22,476 bases of DNA from positions 42,352 to 64,827 of the forward strand of contig DIUV01000019.1 in NCBI GenBank assembly GCA_002423155.1, in the 5' to 3' direction. Source of the stretch: Alphaproteobacteria bacterium UBA6149. GTDB lineage: Bacteria > Pseudomonadota > Alphaproteobacteria > Rickettsiales > UBA998. The notes under the pieces are model-generated. The model did no database searches and had not been told where the DNA came from. It saw only the letters and a program-made list of their open reading frames with translations. This document shows positions 8,063-14,962 of this stretch, piece after piece (position 1 is the stretch's first letter; each line of letters begins with the position of its first letter). Position numbers and translations under genes: made by a program.

Positions 8063-8968
8063 TTATGTAACTGGTAGAATTTTCACAACTACTTCCGCCA
8101 CCTCTTTCGGACTAATCCCGCGCATAGTATTGTCTTTTGAACGGATAACCTGACAATTCTCCCCCCAGGCACCATAAACATCTGCATTAGTTGGACCAAA
8201 AAGCCCGATTGTATTCGTTCCACATGCAGCGGAAATATGCATTAAGCCGGAGTCATTACCCACAAACAAAGCGGCTTTTTTCAAAAGGGCAGGAATTAAA
8301 TCTAAGGGAAGATTGCCTGCCAAATTCAAACAATTTTTTTCTGGCAAAGCGGCAAGCAGTGGCAAGACCCGTTCTTTTTCATGCTCGGCGGATAAAATAA
8401 CCAATACTAAATCAGGGTTTTTTTGCAATAATAGTTGGCTCAGTTCAATAAAATGCTCAATTGGCCATTCTTTTTGATCCCAATTAGCTGTGGGGGCAAA
8501 AAATATTTTGGTAGTAAATATTTTGGTAGTCTGGGACAATATTTCTTCTGCCCTTAAAGCTTGCTGCTCGCTCACCCATAAATATGGCGAAGCCTCTGAC
8601 GCGCTCACACCTAGTAAGCCCGCTAATTGCTCTACCTTGTGCCGCGTATCTCGCTTAGAAGAGTGATAAACAATGCGTTTTTTTGCCCATAACAAATAAG
8701 CCAGCGCGGAACCGCGCAAATCCACCACCATTTCCCAATTATTAAAAAATATTTTCTGCCATAATGCCGCAAAATGCAGCCCATAACGCCGCTTTTTCAC
8801 CGCATATATCCGCTCTAAATTCGGCAAAGCATTAAATAACGGAGCGGGCAATTCGCCGCAAACTAAGGTGATTTTTGCGGTTGGATATTGCTGCAAAAGC
8901 CAAACTAACATACCCGTAGATAATACCGCATCCCCGATACGAGTAGAGGTTATAAATAATATTTTCAT
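8063..8968 (-). CDS. Glycosyltransferase family 9 (ADP-heptose:LPS heptosyltransferase-like)
   Basis: The 301-residue product starts MKILFITSTRIGDAVLSTGML, the nucleotide-sugar GT-B opening of family 9. It then has NWEMVVDLRGSALAYLLW in the N-terminal domain and FVGNDSGLMHISAACGTNTIGLFGPT (residues 235-260) in the C-terminal domain, the donor-binding signature of WaaC/WaaF-type enzymes. Family role: transfer of heptose from ADP-heptose onto the LPS inner core at the cytoplasmic face of the inner membrane. Which sugar and position cannot be told, and the protein is a little shorter than E. coli WaaF. Residues TTKIF are duplicated in tandem at about 147-156 by a 15-base DNA repeat. It converges on the preceding plus-strand gene with a 13-base gap and diverges from mutS. 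Confidence 0.87.
   Translation of the reverse strand: MKILFITSTRIGDAVLSTGMLVWLLQQYPTAKITLVCGELPAPLFNALPNLERIYAVKKRRYGLHFAALWQKIFFNNWEMVVDLRGSALAYLLWAKKRIVYHSSKRDTRHKVEQLAGLLGVSASEASPYLWVSEQQALRAEEILSQTTKIFTTKIFFAPTANWDQKEWPIEHFIELSQLLLQKNPDLVLVILSAEHEKERVLPLLAALPEKNCLNLAGNLPLDLIPALLKKAALFVGNDSGLMHISAACGTNTIGLFGPTNADVYGAWGENCQVIRSKDNTMRGISPKEVAEVVVKILPVT
8501..8530. repeat. Perfect 15-base tandem duplication inside the heptosyltransferase gene
   Basis: The unit AAATATTTTGGTAGT occurs twice head to tail (8501-8515 and 8516-8530) with no mismatch. The length is a multiple of three, so the frame is kept and the protein carries TTKIF twice. It lies in the region linking the N-terminal and C-terminal domains, before the FFAPTANWDQKEWP segment. 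Confidence 0.9.
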
Positions 8969-9025
8969 TTTGTTTCGCTTTTGTTTTATATTACAACAAT
9001 AATTAAATTAACTTCTAAAGAAACC

Positions 9026-11662
9026 ATGACACCTCCATCAGAAGAAAATGTTTCCCCTGGGATGCAGCAATATCTTGCCCTCAAAGCTACCCATCCAGAT
9101 TATTTATTATTTTACCGCATGGGGGATTTTTACGAGTTATTTTTTGAAGATGCAATAAAAGCTTCAAGCCTGCTAGATATTGCTCTTACCAAACGCGGCT
9201 CTTATCGCGGCGAGCCTATCCCCATGTGCGGCGTTCCTGCCCATGCTGCTGACCAATATTTAGAAAAACTCATCGCTCGGGGGCAAAAAGTCGCCGTCTG
9301 TGAACAATTAGAAGACCCTGCAGAAGCAAAAAAACGCGGCAGCAAATCGGTAGTAAAGCGCGATGTGGTGCGAATTGTCACTCCGGGAACCATCACCGAA
9401 GAAAATCTCCTTGCCCCGAATCGTTCTAACTACCTTACCTGCTATAGCGAACAAGCAGGCACTGCCAGCCTTGCCTGGGTGGATATTTCTACGGGCGAAT
9501 GTGGGGTGATGGAATCTGGGTGCGACAAACTCGCCGCCGATATTAGCCGCCTAAGCGCCCGAGAAATCCTACTTGATGAAAATATTTATTGCGAATTAAA
9601 AGAAAAACTCGAAGATTTCCGCGATGAATTAAGCTTTTTACCCAGCAGCAGCTTTCACCCCAAGCGGGCGGAAACGAGGCTGAAAAATTTTTATAATATC
9701 ACCGCCTTAGATTCTTTTGGCAGTTTAACTTTGAGTGATATTTCTTCTTGCGGGGCGCTAATAGATTATATCGAACTCACCCAAAAAAATGCTCTGCCGC
9801 GTTTGGATATTCCTAAAAAACAATCCCAGCAGGGTAATTTGGCGATGGATCCCGCCACGCGGCGCAATCTGGAGCTAACCAGCACCTTATCCGGCGAACG
9901 GCGCGGCAGCTTGCTACATACGATTGACCATAGCGTAACCGCGGCAGGAGGGCGTTTATTGGCTAGTTGGCTGAGTAGCCCGCTTACCAATGTGGATATG
10001 ATTAATCAACGCCTGGATGCGTTGGGTTGGTTGAGGGAATCTGCGGATATTCGCGACAAAATCCGCGAGCAACTCCGCAGCTGCCCAGATATGGAGCGGG
10101 CTTTGTCGCGCCTATGTTTAGGTCGGGGCGGCCCACGGGATATGCTGGCAATTAAAAGAGGGCTCGAAGCCAGTGCCAAAATTCAAGGAATATTTTTTGG
10201 GCTCAATGAAAGCCTGTTGCCTCCTTATATAAAAAACCTCTCCACAGCTTTACATGAACATTCTAATCTCACTTACGAATTAGGTCGTGCTTTAAAAGAA
10301 GATGCGCCCTTATTCGCCCGTGATGGTAATTTTATCGCCAGCGATTATCATGGCGCCTTAGATGAATTTCGTATGTTGCGTGACGAATCTCGCCGCCTGA
10401 TTGCCGCTATGCAAACTCGATTGGCACAGGAAACGGGCATTTCTTCGCTAAAAATCGTGCATAATAATGTGCTCGGCTATTTCATTGAAATCACTCCCTT
10501 ACATGAGAAAAAAGTTTTAGATAGTTTTATCCACCGCCAAAGCATGAAAAACGCCCTGCGTTATACCACGGTAGAACTCGCCGAAACCGAACGCAGCATT
10601 GGCAGCGCTGCGGCTAAAGCTCTAAAACTGGAGTTAGAAATTTTTGAAAAATTACTCGATAAAATCAAAGAACAGTCCGAAAATATAATCTCCGCCGCCC
10701 GCGCACTTGCCACACTTGATGTACTCGCTGGGCTTGCGGAACTAGCCGAGGCGGAAAGATATGTACGCCCCCAAATAAGTACGGGAAAAGAATTTAACAT
10801 CCAAGGCGGAAGGCATCCCGTAGTAGAAATGTCCATGCGCCGCCAAACTTCCACTCCTTTTGTATCAAACGATTGTAATCTCGGCGATGGGCAAAAATTA
10901 TGGCTGCTTACGGGCCCAAATATGGCGGGAAAAAGCACTTTTTTACGCCAAAATGCCCTCATCAGTATTTTAGCGCAAATGGGCTCTTTTGTCCCGGCAG
11001 AATCTGCCGAAATTGGTATTATTGACCGGGTTTTCAGCCGCGTAGGCGCGGCGGATGATTTGGCGCGTGGGCGCTCTACCTTCATGGTGGAAATGGTCGA
11101 AACCGCCACCATCTTAGCGCAAGCTACCGAAGATTCTTTAGTAATTCTCGACGAAATCGGACGCGGAACCGCTACTTTTGATGGTCTTTCCATCGCCTGG
11201 GCAGTGGTGGAACATTTGCATGACCAAATTCGCTGCCGGGGATTATTCGCCACCCATTACCATGAACTAACCCAATTATCCGAAAAACTAAAATCACTGG
11301 CGACCTATTCTTTGCGGGTGAAAGAATGGAAAGGCAATGTTATCTTTCTCCACCAGGTTGCCGCAGGCGCGGCGGATCGCTCTTATGGCATCCATGTAGC
11401 TCGCCTAGCCGGACTGCCCGAACCCGTACTCAAACGTGCGACAATTTTGCTAGAAATATTAGAAAATTCTCGCACTGCGCCTGCAAATTTACTCGGCACC
11501 CAAAGCTTGCCTTTATTCTCCCATGCCGTACCAATAATGGCAGAAAGCCCAACAGAAAAAAATCCAGCCTTAGAACTATTAGCCAAAACAAACCCCGACA
11601 ATCTTAGCCCCAAGCAAGCCTTAGAAACTTTATATCGTTTGCAGGAACTTTTGTCATCATAA
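9026..11662 (+). CDS. mutS: DNA mismatch repair protein MutS
   Basis: Product of 878 residues from this ATG. The mismatch-reading Phe-X-Glu is present as F35-Y-E37 in FYRMGDFYELFFEDA. Core and lever domains follow (RRNLELTSTLSGERRGSLL, NNVLGYFIEIT). The ATPase domain has Walker A GPNMAGKST at 630-638, then SRVGAADDLARGRSTFMVEM, and Walker B ILDEIGRGTATFDG around 707-720 with catalytic Glu710. FATHYHELTQL and GIHVARLAGLP complete the family pattern, and the C-terminal dimerisation helices end LSPKQALETLYRLQELL. MutS detects base mismatches after replication and recruits MutL. The open frame extends to a TTG at 8981, but that leaves only 12 bases to the divergent glycosyltransferase start and adds 15 residues not usual in the family, so the ATG at 9026 is preferred. 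Its ribosome binding site is weak. Confidence 0.97.
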   Translation: MTPPSEENVSPGMQQYLALKATHPDYLLFYRMGDFYELFFEDAIKASSLLDIALTKRGSYRGEPIPMCGVPAHAADQYLEKLIARGQKVAVCEQLEDPAEAKKRGSKSVVKRDVVRIVTPGTITEENLLAPNRSNYLTCYSEQAGTASLAWVDISTGECGVMESGCDKLAADISRLSAREILLDENIYCELKEKLEDFRDELSFLPSSSFHPKRAETRLKNFYNITALDSFGSLTLSDISSCGALIDYIELTQKNALPRLDIPKKQSQQGNLAMDPATRRNLELTSTLSGERRGSLLHTIDHSVTAAGGRLLASWLSSPLTNVDMINQRLDALGWLRESADIRDKIREQLRSCPDMERALSRLCLGRGGPRDMLAIKRGLEASAKIQGIFFGLNESLLPPYIKNLSTALHEHSNLTYELGRALKEDAPLFARDGNFIASDYHGALDEFRMLRDESRRLIAAMQTRLAQETGISSLKIVHNNVLGYFIEITPLHEKKVLDSFIHRQSMKNALRYTTVELAETERSIGSAAAKALKLELEIFEKLLDKIKEQSENIISAARALATLDVLAGLAELAEAERYVRPQISTGKEFNIQGGRHPVVEMSMRRQTSTPFVSNDCNLGDGQKLWLLTGPNMAGKSTFLRQNALISILAQMGSFVPAESAEIGIIDRVFSRVGAADDLARGRSTFMVEMVETATILAQATEDSLVILDEIGRGTATFDGLSIAWAVVEHLHDQIRCRGLFATHYHELTQLSEKLKSLATYSLRVKEWKGNVIFLHQVAAGAADRSYGIHVARLAGLPEPVLKRATILLEILENSRTAPANLLGTQSLPLFSHAVPIMAESPTEKNPALELLAKTNPDNLSPKQALETLYRLQELLSS

Positions 11663-11927
11663 CGTAATATTTTTAGCTTATATGTTGTCTATTAACTTCA
11701 TATTATCTAAAAATTTTTAATAAAATAAATATATTATATATCAATACTCTCCGTTGTCATCCCCGCCTTGTGCGGGGATCTTAGGACACAAAAAAGACCA
11801 GATTTGTAGCCCGAGATCCCCGCACAAGGCGGGGATGACGACGGAGAGTGTGAAGAAAAAAACAAAGAATTAACGTGTAGTGTAACCTAAAAAAATTTAA
11901 AAATAAAAATAATTAAGGACAAAACAA
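11663..11927. other. Longest gene-free stretch, mutS to the accessory pair
   Basis: These 265 bases are AT-rich apart from the GC-rich inverted repeat at 11746-11849. No convincing open frame, promoter or RNA gene was found. The ribosome binding site AAGGA at 11915-11919 belongs to the following gene. Confidence 0.6.
11746..11849. repeat. REP-like inverted-repeat element 1
   Basis: Two 36-base arms (11746-11781 and 11814-11849) are reverse complements with a single difference (GTTGTC against GTCGTC), separated by a 32-base spacer. Each arm begins or ends with ACTCTCCGT(T/C)GTC and contains its own smaller palindrome, stem ATCCCCGC / GCGGGGAT around CTTGT. The whole could fold into one long hairpin or into a cruciform of two small ones. 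It lies 83 bases after the mutS stop and 78 bases before the next gene, so it may help end mutS transcription. That is inferred; there is no clear U tract. A second element with the same outer sequence and a different core lies at 14251-14358. Confidence 0.9.
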
Positions 11928-12344
11928 ATGACTGATAATATTATTCGCAGCAATGTAGGTGGTGATAGTACCTTTATTGATTACGACAATTTGCATCCTA
12001 TAAATGAAACCGCTGCAGCGTTACAAGGGGGTGGCGCTGGGGCTATAACTGGAGCATTTTTAGCTGGAGCTTACGAAGTTCTTATGGCAAATGATCCGCC
12101 ACATTTAAAAGGCGAAGAAGTTGCTGATAAAGAAATGATGAAATCTTACAAAAACATGGCTAATTCCAAAGCGAATCGATGGATTACGGGAGCGCTCGTA
12201 GTTGTTCCCGCAGTTATTGGAGCAGTTAAACAAGTACTAAGCGCACAAACCCATAATCAATGGTCTGCACGCGTATTAAATCAAATGGAAAACAAAAAAT
12301 CTGAAACTGGTGTGAATGAACAAAGCAGCGTAATTTCACGCTAA
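11928..12344 (+). CDS. Small membrane-associated protein of unknown function, first gene of a repeat-flanked pair
   Basis: Product of 138 residues, not recognised. Two hydrophobic stretches are visible: a glycine/alanine-rich one (residues 29-54, ALQGGGAGAITGAFLAGAYE, glycine-zipper-like) and WITGALVVVPAVIGAVKQVL (85-104), joined by a charged loop. There is no cleavable signal peptide. The N-terminus contains VGGDSTFIDYDNLHP (residues 10-24), resembling VQGGSFIDSNEHLLAHP in the next gene's product. AAGGA lies eight bases before the ATG. The next gene starts 33 bases after its stop on the same strand, so the two probably form an operon. The hydrophobic pattern could suit a pore-forming or membrane-anchored partner, but nothing identifies a function. 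Confidence 0.75.
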   Translation: MTDNIIRSNVGGDSTFIDYDNLHPINETAAALQGGGAGAITGAFLAGAYEVLMANDPPHLKGEEVADKEMMKSYKNMANSKANRWITGALVVVPAVIGAVKQVLSAQTHNQWSARVLNQMENKKSETGVNEQSSVISR

Positions 12345-12377
12345 ACTAAATCTTTAACCAACAAGCAAAAAACAAAA

Positions 12378-14150
12378 ATGTTTGATAGCTATAAGTTTTT
12401 GGAAAATAACCGCATACATGTGCAAGGAGGATCATTTATTGATTCTAACGAGCATTTGTTAGCGCATCCGCGCGAGTTGATGCCGGTTCCTGAATTACAG
12501 GAAAATTTGCGCCGGAAAATTACCGAATCTTATAGTTTAGACGAACCGAGTTTTTTTGAATGCCCAAATGTTATGGCACTTGCCAAAGCTTTTGCGACGA
12601 TTTTACCGGCATCGTTAGCCACCCAAAAAGCCGCTTTAGATAAACAATTTGCCAATTATCAACAATCCCAAGCTATGGGGATTGATGTTGATATTGCTAA
12701 ACAAATTCAAAGTGAACAACATCCTTTGGGTGAATATGTTAATAAGCGCTTACATCCTGAGCCGCAAGATGCTGCCACTAAGGAAGCCTGCAACAAAACT
12801 TTTGTGCTGATTCAACTAAGCGAAATGGCATTAAAACGTGCTGGTAGTCGCAATAGTTTGCTAGATATTGCGGGTAAGCATATTGATGTGGATTCTTTGC
12901 TTAGTAATCTGGCTCAAGAGTTGAATTTAGGCAGTAACGGTACCGCCTTACTTAGAGACTCAGCGCGAAGTAATGATTTGAGCAATTTTGGTGTGGCTCT
13001 GGGAATTCCTGCGGCGGAGGTGCAAGCAGTTATAAATTTCAGTAACTACGCAACCGAAAAACAATTCTCTGAAAATCTGGTAAAAAATTGGCGTACAGCA
13101 ATTGAACAACCAAATATGCTGCTCAACGACCCAGCAATAATTGCCCAAGAAGGATTAAACTTACGGGTAAACAAAAAAATCAGCGAGTTACGCCTGCGCT
13201 GTAATGGCAATTTCCAAATAACCGAACATGCGCAAACTTTGGAAAAACACGTAGCCGCGGCATTGTCTTTTCTGCCGCAAGCCTTGCAGGAAACCTTATT
13301 TCGTTTGGGCACCGAAATTGCCTTTACGCCCGAACATAGTTTGAAAACGATCGACCCCTCTTCAAATGCTTACGGCTATCATCGCCATGTCACTAACAAC
13401 CCGGAACAAATTGGCGGAGTTTATCAGCTATTTTTATCCTATAAAGGCGATGCAGAAGCTTTTGCGCGGCTGGTGCAACACGAAGCGCACCATTTATTAT
13501 TCCCCCAATTATTAAGCCAAGACGCAATTAACCGAGTAGAATTAAATGCCAAAGATGATTCCTTACGCTTAAAAGCGCTCAAAGAATTAGCCGATCAATA
13601 TATGATTGGTAATCAAGCGCAGCAAGAAGAGGCGCTGCGCACCCTTAATCTACCCGAATTTGCCGTAAATGGTAAAAATCTTTATGACTCCTTGGGGATT
13701 AACCAAAGCACCCCGCCCGAAACTATGGTGGCTCGCGTGCATAATTTTTTCAATCAGGTCAGCCATGCGCATGAGCGTTTGCAGATTGATAGCGATTTTT
13801 ACAACCAAAATGGCGGTTACCCAACTCCCGAGCAACGCTTTCAGGAAATAAATTCCCGTTACGCGGAATTACGCAATGTGCGCTTGGTGGAAAACGCGGA
13901 TATGCTGAAATTTATTGTTCCCGGACAAACCGATAATTATGAAAATGTTTATATGCAACATATTGAGGCAGAATTGCAGAACTTACGCGCACGGGATAAT
14001 GTTGCGCCAGTTATGCCCTCTGCCCCAAGCTTGGTTTATAACCAACCCCAAGCTCAGCCTAAAATTCCTGAAAATCAAATTACTTTTCAAGAATTGCAAG
14101 GGCGTATCAATCAATTAAAACAAGTATCTGAGCCATTCGCAGCTTATTAA
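12378..14150 (+). CDS. Protein of unknown function with an HEAHH zinc-metalloprotease-like motif
   Basis: Product of 590 residues; I do not recognise the family. FARLVQHEAHHLLFP places an HExxH motif at residues 368-372 (His368, Glu369, His372), in a helix-like hydrophobic setting as in zinc metallopeptidases. KELADQY, 31 residues on (Glu403), is a candidate for the third ligand as in gluzincins. GYHRHVTNNPEQIGGVYQLFLSY just upstream could be the edge-strand region. The N-terminal third is mostly helical. The C-terminus (about 535-560) is rich in proline and glutamine (SAPSLVYNQPQAQPKIP) and looks disordered. There is no signal peptide or membrane segment. Near the N-terminus, VQGGSFIDSNEHLLAHP (15-31) resembles the 138-residue neighbour. 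The start lacks a clear ribosome binding site. A secreted effector-like protease is one reading; a chance HExxH in a structural protein is the alternative. Confidence 0.8.
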   Translation: MFDSYKFLENNRIHVQGGSFIDSNEHLLAHPRELMPVPELQENLRRKITESYSLDEPSFFECPNVMALAKAFATILPASLATQKAALDKQFANYQQSQAMGIDVDIAKQIQSEQHPLGEYVNKRLHPEPQDAATKEACNKTFVLIQLSEMALKRAGSRNSLLDIAGKHIDVDSLLSNLAQELNLGSNGTALLRDSARSNDLSNFGVALGIPAAEVQAVINFSNYATEKQFSENLVKNWRTAIEQPNMLLNDPAIIAQEGLNLRVNKKISELRLRCNGNFQITEHAQTLEKHVAAALSFLPQALQETLFRLGTEIAFTPEHSLKTIDPSSNAYGYHRHVTNNPEQIGGVYQLFLSYKGDAEAFARLVQHEAHHLLFPQLLSQDAINRVELNAKDDSLRLKALKELADQYMIGNQAQQEEALRTLNLPEFAVNGKNLYDSLGINQSTPPETMVARVHNFFNQVSHAHERLQIDSDFYNQNGGYPTPEQRFQEINSRYAELRNVRLVENADMLKFIVPGQTDNYENVYMQHIEAELQNLRARDNVAPVMPSAPSLVYNQPQAQPKIPENQITFQELQGRINQLKQVSEPFAAY

Positions 14151-14166
14151 TATTTTCCACAAAAAA

Positions 14167-14184
14167 AGCCCCGTTAAAGGGGCT
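14167..14184 (+). terminator. Putative intrinsic terminator after the 590-residue gene
   Basis: A perfect 6-base stem, AGCCCC / GGGGCT, with loop GTTAAA begins 17 bases after the stop codon. It is preceded by an A-run (14159-14167) and followed after a few bases by a T-rich stretch (ATTATTTGTTTTAT). The T tract is interrupted, so strength is uncertain, but position and shape fit termination of the two-gene unit. Confidence 0.6.
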
Positions 14185-14250
14185 GGATTATTTGTTTTAT
14201 CTTACACAACAGCACCATTAATATGGTGAAATATAACAATAAAGCCGCCA

Positions 14251-14358
14251 TCTCTCCGTCGTCAATTCCCGTGCAGACGGGAATCTCTTTTTCTACCTGT
14301 TGGTGTTTCGTTTTGGTTGAAAGAGATTCCCGTCTACACGGGAATGACGACGGAGAGA
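14251..14358. repeat. REP-like inverted-repeat element 2
   Basis: Arms at 14251-14290 and 14320-14358 are reverse complements apart from one extra A and one C/T difference, around a 29-base spacer. The outer part, TCTCTCCGTCGTCA, is shared with the element at 11746-11849. The inner palindromes differ from it: ATTCCCGTGCAGACGGGAAT on the left, and the same shape with GTCTACAC on the right. Both fit the pattern ATTCCC-N8-GGGAAT, the form of the neisserial dRS3 repeat. The element lies between the convergent 590-residue gene and rplI, so it could also act as a two-way terminator; this is inference. Confidence 0.9.
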
Positions 14359-14392
14359 ATTGCTTTTAGGATAGAATTTTTAACTTAAAAAA

Positions 14393-14893
14393 CTAGGCTA
14401 CGTTTTCTTCGTTGCTCACTACTTCTTCTTCAATATGTACTGGCGTTTCCAAAGTACGTACCACATCTACGTTTACATTAACGCGCACTTCGGGGTGCAA
14501 AGAAACGCTAACTTTGTAACGACCTAAAGTTTTAACGGTAGAGTTAAGATCAATACAACGGCGTTCAATATTATGACCAGCCGCTTCCAAAGCAGTCGCC
14601 ACGTCACGCACGGTAACCGAACCAAATAATTTGCCATCTTCGCTCGCTTGGCGAACAATTTTCACGCTGATATTTTCAAACGCTTTAGAATCTGCTTCGG
14701 CTTTAACGCGCATTTGCTCGTTATACTTAACTAAAGATTCGCGTTTAGCTTCAAACTCGGCAACATTTGCTTTAGTTGCACGCATTGCTTTGCTCTGGGG
14801 AATTAGAAAATTCCGTCCATAACCATCGCGAACTTTTACCACATCACCTACACCACCTAAGCGGGTAATTTTTTCCAGCAAGATAACTTCCAT
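14393..14893 (-). CDS. rplI: 50S ribosomal protein L9
   Basis: The product starts MEVILLEKITRLGGVGDVVKVRDGYGRNFLIPQSKA, the classic L9 N-terminal rRNA-binding domain. A long charged connecting helix (ANVAEFEAKRESLVKYNEQM) and the C-terminal domain (DGKLFGSVTVRDVATAL, PEVRVNVNV) follow. The protein is 166 residues; the end (ETPVHIEEEVVSNEENVA) is an acidic tail longer than in E. coli (149 residues), as is common in alphaproteobacteria. The frame reaches a TTG at 14905, but that TTG is part of TGAGGA, an excellent ribosome binding site for the ATG at 14893, which also matches the family start. L9 sits at the L1-stalk side of the large subunit and supports frame maintenance. It follows the DUF2232 gene; rpsF and rpsR, often in this operon, are not here. 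Confidence 0.97.
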   Translation of the reverse strand: MEVILLEKITRLGGVGDVVKVRDGYGRNFLIPQSKAMRATKANVAEFEAKRESLVKYNEQMRVKAEADSKAFENISVKIVRQASEDGKLFGSVTVRDVATALEAAGHNIERRCIDLNSTVKTLGRYKVSVSLHPEVRVNVNVDVVRTLETPVHIEEEVVSNEENVA

Positions 14894-14935
14894 GATTTTC
14901 CTCAAAGTGTAATAAATATTTTAAAAGGGGAGCAG

Positions 14936-14962
14936 ATTATAGAATTTTTTATTATTTGGCAA
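14936..14962 (-). promoter_or_regulatory. Candidate sigma-70-type promoter for rplI
   Basis: On the minus strand a perfect -10 box TATAAT (14941 to 14936) is preceded by TTGCCA (14962 to 14957) with 15 bases between, shorter than the optimum. It lies about 43 bases before the rplI start codon, partly inside the end of the DUF2232 gene. If used, rplI can be expressed apart from the upstream genes. Confidence 0.35.

Noticed and set aside
10561..11253. 230-codon minus-strand open frame antisense to the mutS ATPase region
   Set aside because: It lies wholly opposite the most conserved part of mutS, has no recognisable domain or ribosome binding site, and its composition (Ser, Ala, Arg rich) is what the mutS codons give in antisense.
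13000..13312. Minus-strand frames (62 and 88 codons) inside the 590-residue gene
   Set aside because: They are antisense to a long continuous plus-strand frame and have no ribosome binding site or recognisable content.
11746..14358. Repeats as a CRISPR array or insertion-sequence ends
   Set aside because: There are only two elements 2.4 kb apart, each an inverted repeat with a short internal spacer, with no regular spacer series. No transposase gene lies between them and no target-site duplication was evident, so a REP-like element is the more modest call.
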